The notes under the pieces: generated by a model
Told to the model about the DNA's origin: nothing
Seen by the model: the letters and a program-made list of their open reading frames with translations, nothing else
Database searches by the model: none
Shown here: one piece after another, positions 28,282-32,251 of the stretch
How the letters are laid out: every line of letters starts with the position of its first letter
Numbering within the stretch: the stretch's first letter is position 1
Origin: Chlorobaculum sp.
Lineage (GTDB): Bacteria; Bacteroidota; Chlorobiia; Chlorobiales; Chlorobiaceae
Length of the DNA: 32,251 nt
NCBI GenBank assembly: GCA_013334855.1
Contig: JAAXWU010000013.1
Span: 1 to 32,251 of the forward strand
Direction of reading: 5' to 3'
Position numbers and translations under genes: made by a program

Positions 28282-29535
28282 ATGGGTCTTGAACTCAAAA
28301 GAATCGTCGTTACCGGAATCGGGATTCTGTCGCCAATCGGTCTTTCATTGGCTGATTTCTGGAACTCCCTCATGGAGGGCAAAAGCGGCGCCGCGCCGAT
28401 AACATACTTCGACACGACCGATTTCGCGACCACCTTCGCCTGCGAGCTCAAGAATTTCAAGGCCGATGAGTACATCGACCGGAAATCCGCCGACCGCATG
28501 GACCCATTCTGTCAGTACGGCGTGATCTCTGCCGATCAGGCCCTCAAGGATTCAGGCCTCGACCTGACCTCGATCGATCCCACCAGGATCGGCGTGGTGC
28601 ACGGCTCGGGCATTGGCGGTATGACCACTTACGACCAACAGTTCCGCCAGTATCTGGATCGCGGCCCACGCCGGGTCAGCCCGTTCTTCATCCCGATGCT
28701 CATTCCCGACATCGCCGCCGGACAGATTTCGATCCGCAACGGCCTCATGGGACCGAACTACGCAACCGCTTCCGCCTGCGCGACATCGCTGCACGCCGTC
28801 ATGGACGCCGTGATGCTCATCCAGATGGGCATGGCCGACTACATGGTCTGCGGCGGCTCGGAAGCGCCGATCACCGCAATGAGCGTGGCGGGCTTCAATT
28901 CCGCCAAGGCGCTCTCGACCCGGAATGACGCTCCGACGAAGGCTTCGCGTCCGTATGACGTGGATCGCGACGGCTTCGTGATGGGCGAAGGCGCGGGTTC
29001 GCTGGTGCTCGAAACCTACGAATCTGCCGTCAAGCGTGGCGCGAAAATCTACGCCGAGGTTGTCGGCATGGGCGCTTCCGCCGATGCGCACCACCTCACG
29101 GCTCCTCACCCTGAGGGACTTGGCGCGGTCAGCGCGATGACGACCGCCCTGAAGATTGCCGGTATTACGCCGGACAAGATCGATTACGTCAATACCCACG
29201 GCACCTCCACGCCTTTGGGCGACCTCGCTGAAATCAAGGCGGTCAAAAAGCTCTTCGGCGAACACGCCAGCAAGCTCAGCATCAGTTCGACCAAGTCCAT
29301 GACTGGTCATCTGCTCGGCGCGGCGGGCGTCGTCGAATCGATTGCCTGTATCCTTGCGTTGCAGAATCAGATCGTGCCGCCGACCATCAACCTCGACAAT
29401 CTCGATCCCGAGATCGATGTCGATGTAACACCGAACACGCCGAAAGAGCGCAGCATCGAATATGCGCTGAACAACGGATTCGGATTCGGTGGACACAACG
29501 GCTGCCTGATCTTCAGGAAAGCCCCTGCGGCCTGA
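28282..29535 (+). CDS. fabF: 3-oxoacyl-ACP synthase II
   Basis: [97 protein letters not shown]. Confidence 0.98.
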   Translation: MGLELKRIVVTGIGILSPIGLSLADFWNSLMEGKSGAAPITYFDTTDFATTFACELKNFKADEYIDRKSADRMDPFCQYGVISADQALKDSGLDLTSIDPTRIGVVHGSGIGGMTTYDQQFRQYLDRGPRRVSPFFIPMLIPDIAAGQISIRNGLMGPNYATASACATSLHAVMDAVMLIQMGMADYMVCGGSEAPITAMSVAGFNSAKALSTRNDAPTKASRPYDVDRDGFVMGEGAGSLVLETYESAVKRGAKIYAEVVGMGASADAHHLTAPHPEGLGAVSAMTTALKIAGITPDKIDYVNTHGTSTPLGDLAEIKAVKKLFGEHASKLSISSTKSMTGHLLGAAGVVESIACILALQNQIVPPTINLDNLDPEIDVDVTPNTPKERSIEYALNNGFGFGGHNGCLIFRKAPAA

Positions 29536-29551
29536 AGAAAATGGCCCGACG

Positions 29552-30385
29552 ATGGCGCACCTGTGGCAAAAGCTGATGTCACTCCCGTTCATTCGTTCAG
29601 AGGCGTCTGAAGCAGCCAGTGACTCTTCGGACGTCTATGCTTCCGAACTACTTCTCGACCCGCGTACGGCCGCGCACCTTGAGCGCTTGACCGGGCGTTC
29701 GTGCAGCAGACAGCTCATCTACCGGACAGCCATGACGCACCGCTCAGTCCTGCATGACCATCAGGGCGAGCAGGCCAAACCGGAATCGAACCAGCGTCTC
29801 GAATTCCTCGGCGACGCCGTGCTTGACCTCCTGATCTCCGACCACCTCTTCAAACTGTTTCCAGATAGCGACGAAGGACACCTGTCAAACAACCGCGCCA
29901 AAATCGTCAACCGCAAATCCCTGGCCGCATTCGCTCTCGAACTGCAACTCGGCGAACACCTCATCATCGGCGACTCCGCCGACAAACAGAAGATACGCAC
30001 CAGCGAATCGGCCCTCGCCGATGCCTTCGAAGCGCTGATCGGCGCGATCTACCTCGACCAGGGGCTGGCCGGAGCCGAGCGATTCGTCATGGAACACGTC
30101 ATCGGCCGTGTCGATCTGAACAAGCTTGTCGAAGCGGAATACAACTACAAAAGCCGCCTGATCGAGTACACCCAGTCACGCCAGTGGCCGCCGCCGCTCT
30201 ATACAGTCATAGCCGAAGAGGGGGCGGAGCACGAAAAAAGTTTCACTGTCGAAGTCTCGTGCAGCGCCTTCACCCTTGGTCGTGGCGTTGCGCCGAGAAA
30301 AAAAGATGCTGAACAGCTTGCCGCCAAAGAGGCCATGAGCCTGCTTGGCAGCAAGGACCCGTTCAGTTCGCCGTCAACGCCGTAA
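29552..30385 (+). CDS. rnc: ribonuclease III
   Basis: QRLEFLGDAVLDLLISDHLF; SESALADAFEALIGAIYLDQG; C-terminal dsRBD (YKSRLIEYTQSRQWPPPLYTV...KKDAEQLAAKEAM). Confidence 0.97.
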   Translation: MAHLWQKLMSLPFIRSEASEAASDSSDVYASELLLDPRTAAHLERLTGRSCSRQLIYRTAMTHRSVLHDHQGEQAKPESNQRLEFLGDAVLDLLISDHLFKLFPDSDEGHLSNNRAKIVNRKSLAAFALELQLGEHLIIGDSADKQKIRTSESALADAFEALIGAIYLDQGLAGAERFVMEHVIGRVDLNKLVEAEYNYKSRLIEYTQSRQWPPPLYTVIAEEGAEHEKSFTVEVSCSAFTLGRGVAPRKKDAEQLAAKEAMSLLGSKDPFSSPSTP

Positions 30386-30400
30386 TTCGAACCGTGCGCC

Positions 30401-31117
30401 GTGTCATTCTATTCGAAATTTGCCGGGTATTATGAACAGCTCTTTCCAATCAGGGAGGAGGTGTGGCGATTTCTGAAGGGATATGCTGGAAGCTCGACTG
30501 CTGTGCTCGACGTGGGATGCGGACCTGGACATTACTGTGGCCGGTTTGCTCGCGAAGGATTCCAGGCGACTGGAATAGATCTCGACGAGGCGATGATTGC
30601 CGAAGCGAAGCGCCGGTATCCCGAGGCTGAGTTCCGTTGTCTCGATATGCGCCGCGTCGATGAGGCTGGCAGGAAATTCGGTTGCATCTGGTCAATCGGT
30701 AACGTCATGGCGCACCTTCCTTGCGATGATCTTGCCCCGTTCATCTCCAGAATCCACGCACTGCTCGAAGATGGCGGTTACTGGATCATGCAGGTGATGA
30801 ACGGGGATGCCCTCATGACATTGACAGAGTACGACTTCCCGACACGCACCATCATCGCCGGTGGTACAGGAGCCACCTTTCACCGCCGCTATACATCAAT
30901 TTCGCCCTCGACGTTGCGCTTCACCTTCTCGCTCCGGAATGAAGCGGCAGCATTCTTCGAGGAGTCGATGATGCTCTATCCTGCCAGTTTGAATCGCTAC
31001 CTGTCGCTGCACGAAAGCACCGGATTCCGTCGCGAAGGCATCTTTTCCGATTTCAGCGGCAACTCGTTGCGGAACGATCCCGGCACGGGCCTGGTGCTGG
31101 TGTTCAGAAAAGCGTGA
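30401..31117 (+). CDS. class I SAM-dependent methyltransferase (GTG start)
   Basis: AVLDVGCGPGHYCGRFAREGFQATGIDLDEAMIAEAKRRYPEAEF. Confidence 0.9.
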   Translation: MSFYSKFAGYYEQLFPIREEVWRFLKGYAGSSTAVLDVGCGPGHYCGRFAREGFQATGIDLDEAMIAEAKRRYPEAEFRCLDMRRVDEAGRKFGCIWSIGNVMAHLPCDDLAPFISRIHALLEDGGYWIMQVMNGDALMTLTEYDFPTRTIIAGGTGATFHRRYTSISPSTLRFTFSLRNEAAAFFEESMMLYPASLNRYLSLHESTGFRREGIFSDFSGNSLRNDPGTGLVLVFRKA

Positions 31118-31315
31118 GCGGTTTGTGTGCACATGCTGTTCGCACTACCCTTTACATTAAAACAGGGCTTAGAGGACTGACTTGGGTTTGGGCATAAAGA
31201 CGCTATCCGTGATGACAAATACGGATATAAACGCTTGAAGAGGTGTATCGGGATGAGAATCGGAGATGTTTTGCGTAGTATGTACGTATGAATATCGATT
31301 TAGGGCCGGTGCATA

Positions 31316-31336
31316 CCCCGCAACCCAGTTGCGGGG
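31316..31336. repeat. perfect palindrome CCCCGCAAC-CCA-GTTGCGGGG
   Basis: 9-bp perfect arms with 3-nt spacer. Confidence 0.6.
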
Positions 31337-31396
31337 CAGCTCTTGCTGTCGAGCATGGTCATCGATTGGCGGAACTCAGGAGATTCATATACCGAC

Positions 31397-31537
31397 TCAA
31401 TAATACCCTGCGTTCTTGTCGATATGCCTCATTGCCAACCATACGCCCATCATTCCCAGCGCCAATACGGCTATGATCTGCAGCTTTGGAGGCAAGCTCG
31501 ACACCTCATTGAGGAGTGGTGTAATAAACTGTTGCAT
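31397..31537 (-). CDS. small single-TM protein (46 aa), unknown function
   Basis: MQQFITPLLNEVSSLPPKLQIIAVLALGMMGVWLAMRHIDKNAGYY*: amphipathic N-terminus, one hydrophobic helix, charged/Tyr tail; upstream AAGAGAATAGCC could act as a weak SD. Confidence 0.45.
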   Translation of the reverse strand: MQQFITPLLNEVSSLPPKLQIIAVLALGMMGVWLAMRHIDKNAGYY

Positions 31538-32034
31538 GGCTATTCTCTTTTTTATTTTCGTTAACATCTACCCTTATCATACCACACCTGACGCATATAT
31601 ATAGTCATGAGTGCTCAGTCAGGTATTTCTCATCTTATCTCGAAACATTATATCAACATTGTATGCGAAACTTCATGCTTATGCAAAAAGTTCCTATGAG
31701 CTTATAGGTTCTATTCAGGTGATACATAAACCGCAATTGCAAAGCATCTCAACAACACGGCACAGACTACTTTAACTCATTGTATGGCTGTTGTATAATA
31801 TATGTCACCGCGCATATAAGGTTCAGAAGCAGAAAAATTATTTTTTTTCTGGTTTCTGGTTTGAAATCAAAATCGCTTAAGCGCCTGCGCAACACCATCG
31901 TGCGTAGCCCCTCTGGCAAAGCGGAATGGCTGATGTCGGCTTAACTTGCCAATACACACTGACTTCAAAGCTCATCGCATAGCTTTCCCGGAAAGTACTC
32001 TGGAGCAGTATTAAGGAGAAGATGAAGGAGAGTG

Positions 32035-32103
32035 ATGTCTAAAAAATCTTTTGCCGTGTGTACCGAAGAAGATTTTCTGATTGATGACCCTTGTTGGCTG
32101 TAG
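32035..32103 (+). CDS. candidate micro-ORF (22 aa)
   Basis: AAGGAG SD-like sequence just upstream of ATG; MSKKSFAVCTEEDFLIDDPCWL*. Confidence 0.25.
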   Translation: MSKKSFAVCTEEDFLIDDPCWL

Positions 32104-32251
32104 TGAGAAGAGTGGTGGAAGAGTTGCTTGTGAGGAGAACCAGTCGATGTGGATATATATCTCTGTAATAGCTGTTGGCTGAAATCAGGCACGGCGCTGC
32201 GGTTTCATCTATATTCTCATGGACAATCATCTACTGCCTTTTAGACGTGGA

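Noticed and set aside
28552-29592. 346-aa minus ORF
   Set aside because: Antisense to fabF.
31200-31230. ATCCGT...ACGGAT small hairpin downstream of the methyltransferase
   Set aside because: Only 6 bp with a 10-nt loop and no T-tract; too weak to call a terminator.
31965-32192. 75-aa minus ORF
   Set aside because: Composition rich in Ser/His/Gln with no recognisable family; likely fortuitous.

Overview
The window looks like a chromosomal segment of a green sulfur bacterium (Chlorobiaceae/Chlorobaculum-like). This placement is inferred from gene content and protein style; no search was run. The core content, in order, is: a BatA/BatB-like VWA pair; a stand-alone N-terminal half of ClpB; RlpA; feoAB; a HIT protein; DJ-1/PfpI; DUF190-crcB; a znuABC-type metal ABC transporter; leuA; tRNA-Asn(GTT); and the cluster DUF177-rpmF-plsX-fabH-fabD-fabG-acpP-fabF-rnc followed by a methyltransferase. 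Accessory or decayed parts are: a truncated IS3-type transposase; a PEP-CTERM trypsin-like protein; a decayed IS256-type element abutting a frameshifted and truncated dinD-like gene; and a two-gene AAA-ATPase/DUF4276 (TOPRIM-like) module next to tRNA-Asn and a partial tRNA-Asn pseudogene. The strongest unannotated signals are: (1) a complete leucine attenuator upstream of leuA, with a 25-aa leader peptide containing 8 Leu codons, an intrinsic terminator, and a complementary antiterminator; (2) the AAA/TOPRIM-like pair, which resembles PARIS/OLD-type defence architecture; (3) a 144-bp element with 17-bp terminal inverted repeats enclosing two strong hairpins; (4) several unannotated small ORFs; and (5) a short CCCGAC-N2-GTCGGG palindrome seen twice, once inside the tRNA-Asn pseudogene.
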